Shown here: piece after piece, positions 26,401 through 33,938 of the stretch
How positions within the stretch are numbered: the first letter of the stretch is position 1
How the letters are laid out: the number at the start of each line of letters is the position of its first letter
From: CAUPWF01 sp964367905
Lineage (GTDB): Bacteria > Bacillota > Clostridia > Lachnospirales > Lachnospiraceae
Assembly: GCA_964367905.1 (NCBI GenBank)
Contig: CAYIZP010000004.1
Span: 1-64,000 of the forward strand
Direction: 5' to 3'
DNA: 64,000 nt
Translations under genes and position numbers: made by a program
The notes under the pieces: model-generated
The model's database searches: none
What the model was told of the DNA's origin: nothing
Seen by the model: only the letters and a program-made list of their open reading frames with translations

Positions 26401-27483
26401 TCTAGCAATGATATCCGCTTCACGGAAGACTGCATGTAACCCATTTGCAATCTCTTTCAACACCTCATCTCCAAAAAAATGTCCTAAATTATCATTAATA
26501 GACTTGAAATTGTCGATATCTACAATAAAAAACGCATGCGTGCCATCTGGAAATGTCTTCAGTTTATCCGAAACAATAATTTCTGCACTGATTTTATTGT
26601 AGCAATTTGTAAGTAAATCTTTTTGAGAACGTTCTTCTAATATCTTTTGATCATGAACATCTGTAGATTTCCCTATAACATAAATCGGTTGATTATTCTG
26701 ATCAAATATTGTCTTATATACAAGTCGTGCATAACGATATTCTTCTCCATTCTCACTTAAAAACCGAATATCATATGGTTCAAAAATTCCATTTTGGATA
26801 TTTTCAGTAACCTTTTTATATTTCTCGATATCATCCTCATGAACAATCCCTAGTTCAATCACCTTTTCAAGAGAGAATAAAGCACTATCATTAATTTTAT
26901 CAATTGGTAACGTGTCGACATATTGCTGCAGATTACCAGTTCTTAAATCCACGCCAAAAAACCACTCTGACGAAAGACTTGATATTTCGTTCAACACGAT
27001 TCTCGTTGGGATTACATCCGTAAAGTAATAATCATAATCACCTTCGTTCACTTGAGTAAAATCCTTGCGCAAATCCTGGATAAACCCTACCAAATATTCT
27101 GAATCACTCTCGATGTCTAACTTCACTAGCGTGATTTCACTCGGTATTTTCTCCCCATCCTGAGTCTCATGCATCCAATGAAACACATATCGACCTTCCG
27201 CATATGCCTTATGAAAATTAATCTTAGCCATCTCAAGCGACGGAACACCGTTTGGCTGGATTTCAGGTGAAAACTTATAGAACTCCTCGAGATATTCTCT
27301 TTCTTCATTAATCCGAAACAACTTCAACACATACTTGTTACACATGAGATTTGTCATATCCTCATCCCATAGATTTAGGGCAACAGGTGCAGCATCTAAC
27401 ATCGATTTGAGTATCGGTGCCGATGCTAGTTCTTTTTCTATGTTTTCAATACTTATCTTTAATTTATTGTTTTCATCCCTCAT
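23494..27483 (-). CDS. Multidomain c-di-GMP enzyme: PAS, GGDEF, GAF-like, PAS, GAF-like, GGDEF, EAL
   Basis: This 1329-residue protein carries two diguanylate cyclase domains and one phosphodiesterase domain. GGDEF-1 (about 285-440, RIGGDEFVVF near 363) keeps the product-inhibition site RxxD (READ five residues before RIGGDEF spacing). GGDEF-2 (about 935-1080, RMGGDEFVVY near 1013) lacks it. The EAL domain (about 1090-1329) has the catalytic set EALVRR, NCSRMT, EITE, DDFGSGYSN, VKIDMKL, AEGIEYE and QGYYF. Two copies of a GAF-like module containing RSYIFE...NTFEWC occur at about 470-620 and 780-930. No membrane segment or signal peptide is seen, so sensing is cytosolic. ATG 27483 has GGAG 8 nt upstream. 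Confidence 0.93.
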   Translation of the reverse strand: MRDENNKLKISIENIEKELASAPILKSMLDAAPVALNLWDEDMTNLMCNKYVLKLFRINEEREYLEEFYKFSPEIQPNGVPSLEMAKINFHKAYAEGRYVFHWMHETQDGEKIPSEITLVKLDIESDSEYLVGFIQDLRKDFTQVNEGDYDYYFTDVIPTRIVLNEISSLSSEWFFGVDLRTGNLQQYVDTLPIDKINDSALFSLEKVIELGIVHEDDIEKYKKVTENIQNGIFEPYDIRFLSENGEEYRYARLVYKTIFDQNNQPIYVIGKSTDVHDQKILEERSQKDLLTNCYNKISAEIIVSDKLKTFPDGTHAFFIVDIDNFKSINDNLGHFFGDEVLKEIANGLHAVFREADIIARIGGDEFVVFLENIADKEMVEKKAKKILEVYSKTYSGEYRDYSITGSIGIAMYPHGGRTYEELYRNSDKALYQAKALGKNRFITYSHELSTGIMSNTTKIENADRIAGNFFDYDLISTVFNILYERNGDVTSINLTLRYIGQRYEADRSYIFESLDNGETYNNTFEWCEEGISSEIDDLQELPNHVFRDFVKKAHNGIIYSNNLRETLEYDTAFETMVNQGILSFVHAQVKKDDVMTFFIGLDDCTKTRIWTEREINSLQYIGKLLSIILQGRHLRDEVELLAEYNKNSTHILDSADEVVYISDTDNYDLLYLNHTAIQAVGNPEEEVWRSKKCYEVLQGKTKPCEFCTNHLLTQDDFYEWSFYNPVIDKTFLLKDKLIPFNGKLARLEIALDISKTTTLEREMKEKLEDERFLMDCVERLHSGSEPLFSVYKLLESVVDYYQAERSYIFEVSEDGKFVTNTFEWCVDGVQSYKNELNNLPISELEFLFERCKREFAFTMHIDDPEMPSQSKEYKLMEYQHLSHIVIGSIVSNGRDVTGFVGVDNPKKNPKKTMIIQSVAKFVANFLDETELVEELNKLSYYDSLTGIKNRQSYIEAIRDVNDNYIESLGVIYIDIRGLGAINDAKGILYGDTIIKRLADILTDIFEKDVYRMGGDEFVVYKENLEESVFEDKVELLKEKLAGEEFRTSIGYTWNKNFDAQTTDKDDLDGSERYKKILADNLDKEILDGKYVVFLQPQMDLAEEKVRSAEALVRRVGAGGFYQAPVAFIPFYEREGIISKIDLFVFESVCKELQSWRMAGHTQVSTVAINCSRMTIAEEDIVERFTSICDKYGVEKSQIVIEITETTNAISEEVLRDIIQSFADAGFLISLDDFGSGYSNLTSFVMSDFDEVKIDMKLVDDIHTNEKSKALTEVVLVLCDKLDGLISVAEGIEYEEQYKILKEMGCSKGQGYYFDKPMPISEFTEKYAK

Positions 27484-27589
27484 ATCTCTATCTCCTTGAT
27501 CGACCACATGATATAGTGATTTTAACTCTCATTCCATATTTTGCTTATTATATCACACTATTTAACAAAATGAAAATACCTACCGCTTT

Positions 27590-28567
27590 CTACCACAGTG
27601 GATGAACACTCTCTGCGATATACTTGTAATAAATATCCGATACCTGCTTCATCTGTACTTCTGTCAAATCAGGCATATTCACTGCGCTTACGTTAGAGGC
27701 AATCTGAGATGCCTTGCTAATTCCTGGAATCACCACACTGACTGCATCATGCATCATAATCCATTTAATTGCATACGGAATGAGGTCGTCAGTTCCAAAC
27801 ACCTGCTTCAACTCTTCTACCGCTGTCAGTCCTAAGTTATAATCCACGCCAGAGAATGTCTCTCCCTTATCAAAAGCTGCACCGTCGCGATTAAAAGTAC
27901 GATGATCTCCTGCACCAAATGTGGTATCCTTGGTATACTTTCCAGATAACAACCCACTAGCTAATGGTACACGTGCTATCACACCGATCTTGTTTTCCTT
28001 TGTCTTTACAAATAATTCATCCAGTGGTTTGAATCGGAACATATTAAAGATAACTTCCATCGCAGAGATATCATAATCCATCGCTGCAAGTCCTTCGCTT
28101 ACCTTCTCAATACTCACACCATAATCTATGATTTTTCCCATTTGCTTCATGCGATCCAATCCGCCAAAGATTTCGTCATTTTTGTACACAGAAGTCGGCG
28201 GACAGTGTAACAATACCATGTCCAACTTCTCCACTCCCATACGGGTAATACTTTCCTCTATGTATTTTTCTATTTTATCAATAGTATAATTTTCTGAAGT
28301 ATGAGGATTGATCTGTCTTCCAGCCTTTGTTGTAACATAGATATCTCTGTGAGTTTTTAGAAATTCTCCGATTGCCTTCTCACTATCCCCACCATTATAA
28401 ACATCCGCAGTATCGATGAAATTAATCCCACTTTCATAAGCAGTTTCTAATATCTTCATCGCTTCCTTCTCATTAAAGGGCTCTCCCCATTTTGTTCCCA
28501 ACTGCCATGTTCCTAACCCGATCTCCGTTACTAACGCATTTGTTTTTCCAAACATTCTTTTATTCAT
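27590..28567 (-). CDS. Aldo/keto reductase
   Basis: The 325-residue protein has the AKR barrel with catalytic residues Asp (NFIDTADVYNGGDSE, Asp/Tyr near 52-57), Lys (VTTKAGRQ, near 82) and His (LDMVLLHCPP, near 118), and the C-terminal coenzyme-binding IPGISKASQIASN. It is an NADPH-dependent carbonyl reductase of the Tas/YhdN type; substrate is not evident. ATG 28567 is chosen from MNKRMFGKTN, the normal family start, with AAAGGA upstream; the frame extends 35 codons further 5' into the space after the MFS gene. It follows the MFS transporter by 64 bp. Confidence 0.92.
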   Translation of the reverse strand: MNKRMFGKTNALVTEIGLGTWQLGTKWGEPFNEKEAMKILETAYESGINFIDTADVYNGGDSEKAIGEFLKTHRDIYVTTKAGRQINPHTSENYTIDKIEKYIEESITRMGVEKLDMVLLHCPPTSVYKNDEIFGGLDRMKQMGKIIDYGVSIEKVSEGLAAMDYDISAMEVIFNMFRFKPLDELFVKTKENKIGVIARVPLASGLLSGKYTKDTTFGAGDHRTFNRDGAAFDKGETFSGVDYNLGLTAVEELKQVFGTDDLIPYAIKWIMMHDAVSVVIPGISKASQIASNVSAVNMPDLTEVQMKQVSDIYYKYIAESVHPLW

Positions 28568-28631
28568 TTTCTCAATTCCTTTCCTCGTTTGATATACAAA
28601 ACATTGTATCATGAACCCCCAAAAAAAGATA

Positions 28632-29936
28632 TCATCTCTTTTTATTCCCGATGACTTTTGTTTCTTCATCATAGGTTGCGATCGCCCCTACCCTCAAGAT
28701 TAATATACTCGCTAGTAGGAACAATCCGATATTCAAGAAAAATGGATAGCTTGGACTCCATGCAAATAACTCTCCAATGATAACTCCAAATGGTGCCGAT
28801 AATGCAATCATCCCAGAATTAAAGATCGCATAGATTCTAGACCGCTCCTTCACCTCTACATAAAATGCCATCAACGCATCCTTTCGTGGTGTAATCACTG
28901 CATAGGCAACCGATTCTAGTAGGGTATATATCATAATCATCCAGATGTTTTTCTCAGGTGCAAATAAGATGACTACATGGCTTGCCACATATGCAACAAA
29001 TCCAAACAATAGAGAATTCCTCATCTTCATTCTGTTTACTGCATTTTGCAAAAAGATAACAAACAACAACATCAAGGCAGTTCGCACCATTGGGAACACT
29101 GCAACCCACCCATCAGATATATGAAGGGTCTGCGTAATATACAAAGCAAAGAAATTATTGGTGGTAATCAGGATAATATTGGTAATTGCCATAAACAACA
29201 CAACGAATAGCATGCGACTCGACTTGCACACTTTCCCAACAACTTCAGTATATCCAGAGAACAATTTCCATATGGAAATCCCCGCTGTCTCTATCTTTCT
29301 CTGCTTTCCAACCTCTGTTTCCCCTCCATATATGTATAATAGTATAAATTTCAATGCCATAGAGATTGCTGTAATGATATAAAGCACCGAAACCACTTCC
29401 ACTACCGAATACATATCCACAAATACAATTGCAATCGGGGAGAAAAATACGGACAACATCCCACATACATGAATCATGGTAAATGCATTGGTGAGGTGAT
29501 TCGCTGGACAATCCTCTATAAACAAGCAATTCCATGATGTATTCGTAATCTGGTAGCTGGCATTAATCATCGCAGCAATTAAAAACCACCAAAAATTATC
29601 GGCAAATGCCCATAAGATACATGGAATCACCCAAGATATCATATCAAAAAGAAAGGTGGTCATCCGCCTCCCAAGCTTATCTGTAATCACCCCTCCCATG
29701 ATTCCAAATATCACTTGCAGAAAAAAACCAATGGAAATAATCCATCCGATTTGTCCACCATCTAACCCTCTTTCATACATGTACAATGATGCAAAAGGGG
29801 TGTAAAGAGAAAAAGGAATAAACCAAAGCGGCTCTGTCATAATCGACCACTTTGGATTACCCTTTAACTCTCGAAATGTAACATACAAATCGTTCTTCTT
29901 TATTTTATCACTCAAACTTCCTATCATATTCATCAT
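28632..29936 (-). CDS. MFS transporter
   Basis: The 434-residue protein has about twelve hydrophobic helices and the MFS loop motif GGVITDKLGRRMTTFLFD (about residues 80-97) between helices 2 and 3. Substrate is not recognisable. GGAG lies 5-8 nt upstream of two adjacent ATGs (29936, 29933). It sits between the pfl operon and the aldo/keto reductase, same orientation, and may be transcribed with the reductase. Confidence 0.88.
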   Translation of the reverse strand: MMNMIGSLSDKIKKNDLYVTFRELKGNPKWSIMTEPLWFIPFSLYTPFASLYMYERGLDGGQIGWIISIGFFLQVIFGIMGGVITDKLGRRMTTFLFDMISWVIPCILWAFADNFWWFLIAAMINASYQITNTSWNCLFIEDCPANHLTNAFTMIHVCGMLSVFFSPIAIVFVDMYSVVEVVSVLYIITAISMALKFILLYIYGGETEVGKQRKIETAGISIWKLFSGYTEVVGKVCKSSRMLFVVLFMAITNIILITTNNFFALYITQTLHISDGWVAVFPMVRTALMLLFVIFLQNAVNRMKMRNSLLFGFVAYVASHVVILFAPEKNIWMIMIYTLLESVAYAVITPRKDALMAFYVEVKERSRIYAIFNSGMIALSAPFGVIIGELFAWSPSYPFFLNIGLFLLASILILRVGAIATYDEETKVIGNKKR

Positions 29937-30003
29937 TTCACTCCTCGCCCCATGTCATACAATCTAACTGAACAACATTCTAACATAGAGAGCGGATAAA
30001 TGT

Positions 30004-30630
30004 CTATATCTGGAATAGGCGTTTTAATCCGCATATAATAGAACAACCTATCATATTACCAATTGCACAAACAGCAGTAAATACAACTGTATCCTGATTC
30101 CAAAAATCAGCGAGCGAAATATAGAATGCATTTGCTATAACATGCTCAAACTTTGCTACAATAAAAATTGTAATCGGAAGTGCAATGATGATAAATCTAC
30201 CAAAATCGTCCTTTTGTTGTTTATACCCTAACACAGCAATACTCATAAGAATTCCGCAGAATATGGATAGTATAAAATACTCTAGCGTGGTATGCTCCAA
30301 CTTGTGAGCAACCATTTCTCTAGCATAGTCTTCTAATGACAATCCCGACAATCGAACTACATATCCCATAACAACAGTTCCCATGATATTTCCAACGAGT
30401 GCGATGATTGTGATCGGTGTATATATCGTGAAACTTTGTGGCAACATACAGCACTTCCCTGTATACAGATTCCAATCAAACATATAAATGGTGAAAAGCC
30501 CTATACTAAATAGAAATGCACCTAAAATAGAAGAACCAAGTGTAATATATATCACGCCTCCGACCGATATAGATACTCCTGCCAAAATACTCTTAACTAA
30601 ATTGCTTGAAAATTGATTTCTAAAACTCAT
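30004..30630 (-). CDS. focA: Formate/nitrite transporter (FNT) family channel, probable formate channel
   Basis: The FNT signatures are present: LAGVSISVGGVIYITLGSSILGAFLFSIGLF in the first helix, FDWNLYTGK in the first re-entrant loop, and FEHVIANAFYI, which keeps the pore His of FocA (His209 in E. coli). At 208 residues it is shorter than the 260-285 residues of classical FocA because both ends are short; six helices still fit. It overlaps the end of pflA by 11 bp, so formate made by the pfl enzyme is the likely substrate. Nitrite or hydrosulfide are known for other family members but the context argues against them. Confidence 0.85.
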   Translation of the reverse strand: MSFRNQFSSNLVKSILAGVSISVGGVIYITLGSSILGAFLFSIGLFTIYMFDWNLYTGKCCMLPQSFTIYTPITIIALVGNIMGTVVMGYVVRLSGLSLEDYAREMVAHKLEHTTLEYFILSIFCGILMSIAVLGYKQQKDDFGRFIIIALPITIFIVAKFEHVIANAFYISLADFWNQDTVVFTAVCAIGNMIGCSIICGLKRLFQI

Positions 30631-31360
30631 TTCTTGCCCCTATTTTTATCCCTTCTATTATTTTTTTCAGTGCATACTCTGCTTCATCCTTTGTCGTAGG
30701 TGGTGTACCCTCTAATGGATCTTCCATTCCCAACATAGTGTATTTTTCCGACCCCATCTTGTGGTAGGGTATCACATCCAGCGCTTTGATGTTTTTCAAT
30801 TGTGACAGGAACACTCCAAGTCTTATTAACTCATCATCATCTAAGGTGATTCCAGTTATAACAACATGACGAATCCACACATCCACACGTTTATCCGAAA
30901 GATATTTTGCAAAGTCTAGAATACGATCATTTTTTACCCCCGTAAGCTCTTTATGTCCGATGGAATCAATATGTTTTAGGTCTAACATCACCAAATCACA
31001 CACCTGAAACAAACGATCAAAGTCAGCCGTATGTTCTTTGTTGAAAGTAACACCCGATGTGTCCAAACATGTATGGATGCCTAGTTTTTTACACTTCTCA
31101 AATAATTCTGTAACAAAACCAATCTGTAACAGGGGCTCTCCCCCTGTCACTGTGATACCACCCTTGGTGAAACTCTTTGTCTTACTGTACTGATTCAGCA
31201 GATCCTCTGTCGACATCTTCTGCCCCGCTCCGACCTCCCATGTATCAGGATTGTGGCAGTATTTGCAACGTAATGGACACCCTTGCAAAAATACCACAAA
31301 CCTAATTCCAGGACCATCCACCGTTCCAAATGAATCAGTGGAATGTATATACCCTTCCAT
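30620..31360 (-). CDS. pflA: Pyruvate formate-lyase activating enzyme
   Basis: This 246-residue radical SAM enzyme puts the glycyl radical onto pyruvate formate-lyase. The cluster motif is CPLRCKYC (CX3CX2C) at residues 29-36 followed by HNPDTW, and GGITVTGGEPLLQ follows at about 66, both typical of PflA. It starts 2 bp after the stop of the glycyl-radical subunit gene with only a weak ribosome-binding site, which suggests translational coupling. It lies between the two-part lyase and the formate channel. Confidence 0.96.
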   Translation of the reverse strand: MEGYIHSTDSFGTVDGPGIRFVVFLQGCPLRCKYCHNPDTWEVGAGQKMSTEDLLNQYSKTKSFTKGGITVTGGEPLLQIGFVTELFEKCKKLGIHTCLDTSGVTFNKEHTADFDRLFQVCDLVMLDLKHIDSIGHKELTGVKNDRILDFAKYLSDKRVDVWIRHVVITGITLDDDELIRLGVFLSQLKNIKALDVIPYHKMGSEKYTMLGMEDPLEGTPPTTKDEAEYALKKIIEGIKIGARNEF

Positions 31361-31362
31361 AT

Positions 31363-31602
31363 CTATATCTTTGAATGGAATGTACGAGCAATAATATCAT
31401 CTTGTTGCTCTTTGGTAAGTTTCACAAAATTCACCGCGTATCCCGACACACGCACGGTCAGCTGTGGATACTTTTCTGGATGATTCTGGGCATCTAACAA
31501 AGTCTCTTTTGTAAAAACATTTACATTGAGGTGATGACCTCCCTTTTCTACATATCCATCCAACAATCCTACTAAATTATCGATTTGTCTATCACTAATC
31601 AT
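31363..31602 (-). CDS. Separate glycyl-radical subunit of pyruvate formate-lyase (GrcA/YfiD-like)
   Basis: The 79-residue protein matches only the last part of pyruvate formate-lyase: LLDGY...GGHHLNVNVF, then HPEKYPQLTVRVSGYAVNF with the radical Gly at residue 54, and the normal lyase C-terminus (QDDIIARTF). In E. coli a similar protein, GrcA, repairs oxygen-cleaved PflB. Here the large lyase gene directly upstream lacks its own glycyl domain, so this protein is probably an obligatory subunit. It has a strong AAAAGGAGG site 8 nt before its ATG and follows the large gene by 35 bp. Confidence 0.92.
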   Translation of the reverse strand: MISDRQIDNLVGLLDGYVEKGGHHLNVNVFTKETLLDAQNHPEKYPQLTVRVSGYAVNFVKLTKEQQDDIIARTFHSKI

Positions 31603-31637
31603 ATTGAAATCCTCCTTTTACTTATTCAAGCTCTTAT

Positions 31638-33764
31638 TTATTCAACATCTTCATTTGGTTGCATACACGCAAAATTACCACCTTCGCAGTCTTGCGCACT
31701 ATTAATTTCCATCACGATATTATCAATATCAAAATCCCCAAAGAATATCTTATCATCCTTACCTAGTGCATCTGGCACAATCGAGAAGGTATCTGAAATT
31801 CCGTCCAACGCATCCTCAAATGGAAGTTTTGCAACACTAGAGAGTGAAGCAGAGGCTCCATTGGTATCTCTTCCATGCATTGGGTTTGCTCCTGGGGCAA
31901 ATGGTACACCAGCTTTTCTACCATCTGGAGTACTACCCGTCTTTTTCCCATAAACTACGTTCGATGTGATAGTCAAGATTGACATGGTAGGAACTCCATT
32001 TCGATAAGTATGATGCTTTCTGATTTTTTCCATAAATGTGTGGACAACATCAATCGCAATTCGATCTACTCGATCGTCATCATTTCCGAATTTTGGATAA
32101 TCACCTTCCACCTGATAATCTACTACCAAACCATCTTCATCTCTTATCGTCTTTACTTTTGCATATTTGATTGCACTTAGTGAATCTGCAATTACAGAAA
32201 GCCCTGCAATTCCTGTCGCAAAATAACGCTTTACTTCACGATCATGAAGTGCCATCTGCACTTTTTCATAACAATACTTATCATGCATGTAATGGATGAT
32301 ATTCAATGTATTCACATAGATATTCGCAAGCCACTCTAGCATATCATCGTATTTTTGTACCACATCATCATATTCTAGATACTCCGATGTTACTGGACGA
32401 TATTTTGGTCCAATTTGCATCTTAAGTTTTTCATCCACACCACCATTGATTGCATAGAGCAAACATTTTGCTAGGTTAGCACGTGCCCCAAAGAATTGCA
32501 TTTCTTTTCCCACCTTCATGGAAGATACGCAACAAGCAATGGCATAGTCATGTCCGTGAATTTCTCTCATCAATTCGTCATTCTCATATTGAACCGATGA
32601 AGTCTTGATACTCATCTTCGCGCAGTATCTCTTGAAATTCTCAGGCAATCTCTGCGACCAAAGTACAGTTAGGTTTGGCTCTGGAGCAGGTCCTAAATTA
32701 TCTAAGGTGTGTAAAAATCTAAACGATGTCTTTGTAACCATATGTCTTCCATCTGTCGTCATTCCACCAATGGATTCTGTTACCCAAGTCGGGTCTCCCG
32801 AGAACAATGTATTATACTCAGCTGTTCTTGCGAATTTAACCAGACGTAATTTCATAATGAAGTGGTCGATATACTCTTGCGCCTCTTCTTCCGTGCATAC
32901 ACCAAGTTCCAAATCACGTTGGATAAATACATCAAGGAATGTGGAAGTTCTACCAAGACTCATTGCGGCACCGTTTTGCTCTTTGATCGCCGCTAGATAT
33001 CCGAAGTATAACCACTGAATCGCTTCCTTTGCATTTTTAGCTGGCTTTGAAATATCATATCCATATATCGCTGCCATTTCCTTGATGTCACCCAAAGCAC
33101 GAATCTGCTCACTCAACTCCTCACGCAGTCGGATATTCTCCTCTTGCATACGAGTCGGTGCTGTCTTCAGTTGCTCTTTCTTATCTATCATAAGAAGGTC
33201 TATTCCATATAGAGCAACTCGTCTATAGTCTCCAATAATTCTACCTCGTCCATATGCATCTGGTAGTCCAGTGATGATTCCAGATTTTCTAGCTAATTTT
33301 ATTTCATCTGTGTATACATCAAATACACCATCATTATGAGTTTTTCTATATTTTACGAAGAAATCATGAAGTTGTGGTTCTACATCATATCCATATTGCT
33401 TCAATGCATTTTCTGCTGTTCTTATTCCACCAAAAGGCTGAAAACTTCTCTTAAATGGCTTATCTGTTTGGAATCCTACAATGGTTTCTAATTCCTTATT
33501 AAGATATCCTGCTGCATGAGATGTGACAGTCGAAACAACATCACAATCCATTTCCAACACTCCATTATTATCTTGTTCTTTTTGATTTAACTCTACGACT
33601 TGTTTCCATAATTCTTTGGTCGCTTCTGTCGGTTCTACCAAGAATCCCTCATCACCATCATACGGTGTATAATTGGTCGTGATAAAATCACAAATATCAA
33701 CCGCACTATTGCTCCATCTCCCTGGCTTAAACCCCTTCCAGTTTTCACAAAAATTAATATCCAT
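31638..33764 (-). CDS. pflB: Pyruvate formate-lyase, large part without the glycyl-radical domain
   Basis: The enzyme splits pyruvate plus CoA into acetyl-CoA and formate. The 708-residue protein has the catalytic Cys pair in AIACCVSSMKVG (about residues 409-410) and the conserved SNVVYGKKTGSTPDGRKAG...FAPGANPMHGRD. It departs from the family after TFSIVPDALGKDDK: instead of the glycyl domain it has a unique tail of about 36 residues (FFGDFDIDNIV...CMQPNEDVE) and a stop. The radical Gly is in the next gene. ATG 33764 has GGAGG 6 nt upstream. Expression is likely from the promoter with the Rex-like box at 33839-33856. Confidence 0.96.
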   Translation of the reverse strand: MDINFCENWKGFKPGRWSNSAVDICDFITTNYTPYDGDEGFLVEPTEATKELWKQVVELNQKEQDNNGVLEMDCDVVSTVTSHAAGYLNKELETIVGFQTDKPFKRSFQPFGGIRTAENALKQYGYDVEPQLHDFFVKYRKTHNDGVFDVYTDEIKLARKSGIITGLPDAYGRGRIIGDYRRVALYGIDLLMIDKKEQLKTAPTRMQEENIRLREELSEQIRALGDIKEMAAIYGYDISKPAKNAKEAIQWLYFGYLAAIKEQNGAAMSLGRTSTFLDVFIQRDLELGVCTEEEAQEYIDHFIMKLRLVKFARTAEYNTLFSGDPTWVTESIGGMTTDGRHMVTKTSFRFLHTLDNLGPAPEPNLTVLWSQRLPENFKRYCAKMSIKTSSVQYENDELMREIHGHDYAIACCVSSMKVGKEMQFFGARANLAKCLLYAINGGVDEKLKMQIGPKYRPVTSEYLEYDDVVQKYDDMLEWLANIYVNTLNIIHYMHDKYCYEKVQMALHDREVKRYFATGIAGLSVIADSLSAIKYAKVKTIRDEDGLVVDYQVEGDYPKFGNDDDRVDRIAIDVVHTFMEKIRKHHTYRNGVPTMSILTITSNVVYGKKTGSTPDGRKAGVPFAPGANPMHGRDTNGASASLSSVAKLPFEDALDGISDTFSIVPDALGKDDKIFFGDFDIDNIVMEINSAQDCEGGNFACMQPNEDVE

Positions 33765-33827
33765 ATCTACCTCCAATTTTTCGAATTAAATTATATTATT
33801 TAGTTAGCCTTTTCAAACTACATGCTT

Positions 33828-33856
33828 ATTATACCTATTTGTTAATAATTTATCAA
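33828..33856 (-). promoter_or_regulatory. Promoter of the pfl operon
   Basis: On the minus strand -35 TTGATA (33856-33851) and -10 TATAAT (33833-33828) are exactly 17 bp apart, about 64 bp before the pflB start. Confidence 0.75.
33839..33856. promoter_or_regulatory. Rex-like operator in the pfl promoter
   Basis: The sequence TTGTTAATAATTTATCAA differs in one position from the Rex palindrome TTGTTAANNNNTTAACAA. It covers the -35 and most of the spacer of the pfl promoter, the right place for a repressor. Rex is the NADH/NAD sensor that represses fermentation genes in Gram-positives; a rex gene is not in this window. Confidence 0.6.
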
Positions 33857-33938
33857 TTTAATTTTTGCATGTATTTGATTTAATACATGTTTTGTGTTTT
33901 AATGGTATAAACTGTATTTAAGACAAAGGAGCTATACC

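Noticed and set aside
31603..31640. A simple frameshift separating pflB from its C-terminus
   Set aside because: The two frames are separated by a 35-bp spacer with a perfect AAAAGGAGG site, and the large gene ends with a distinct tail instead of family residues, so one indel cannot restore a normal protein.
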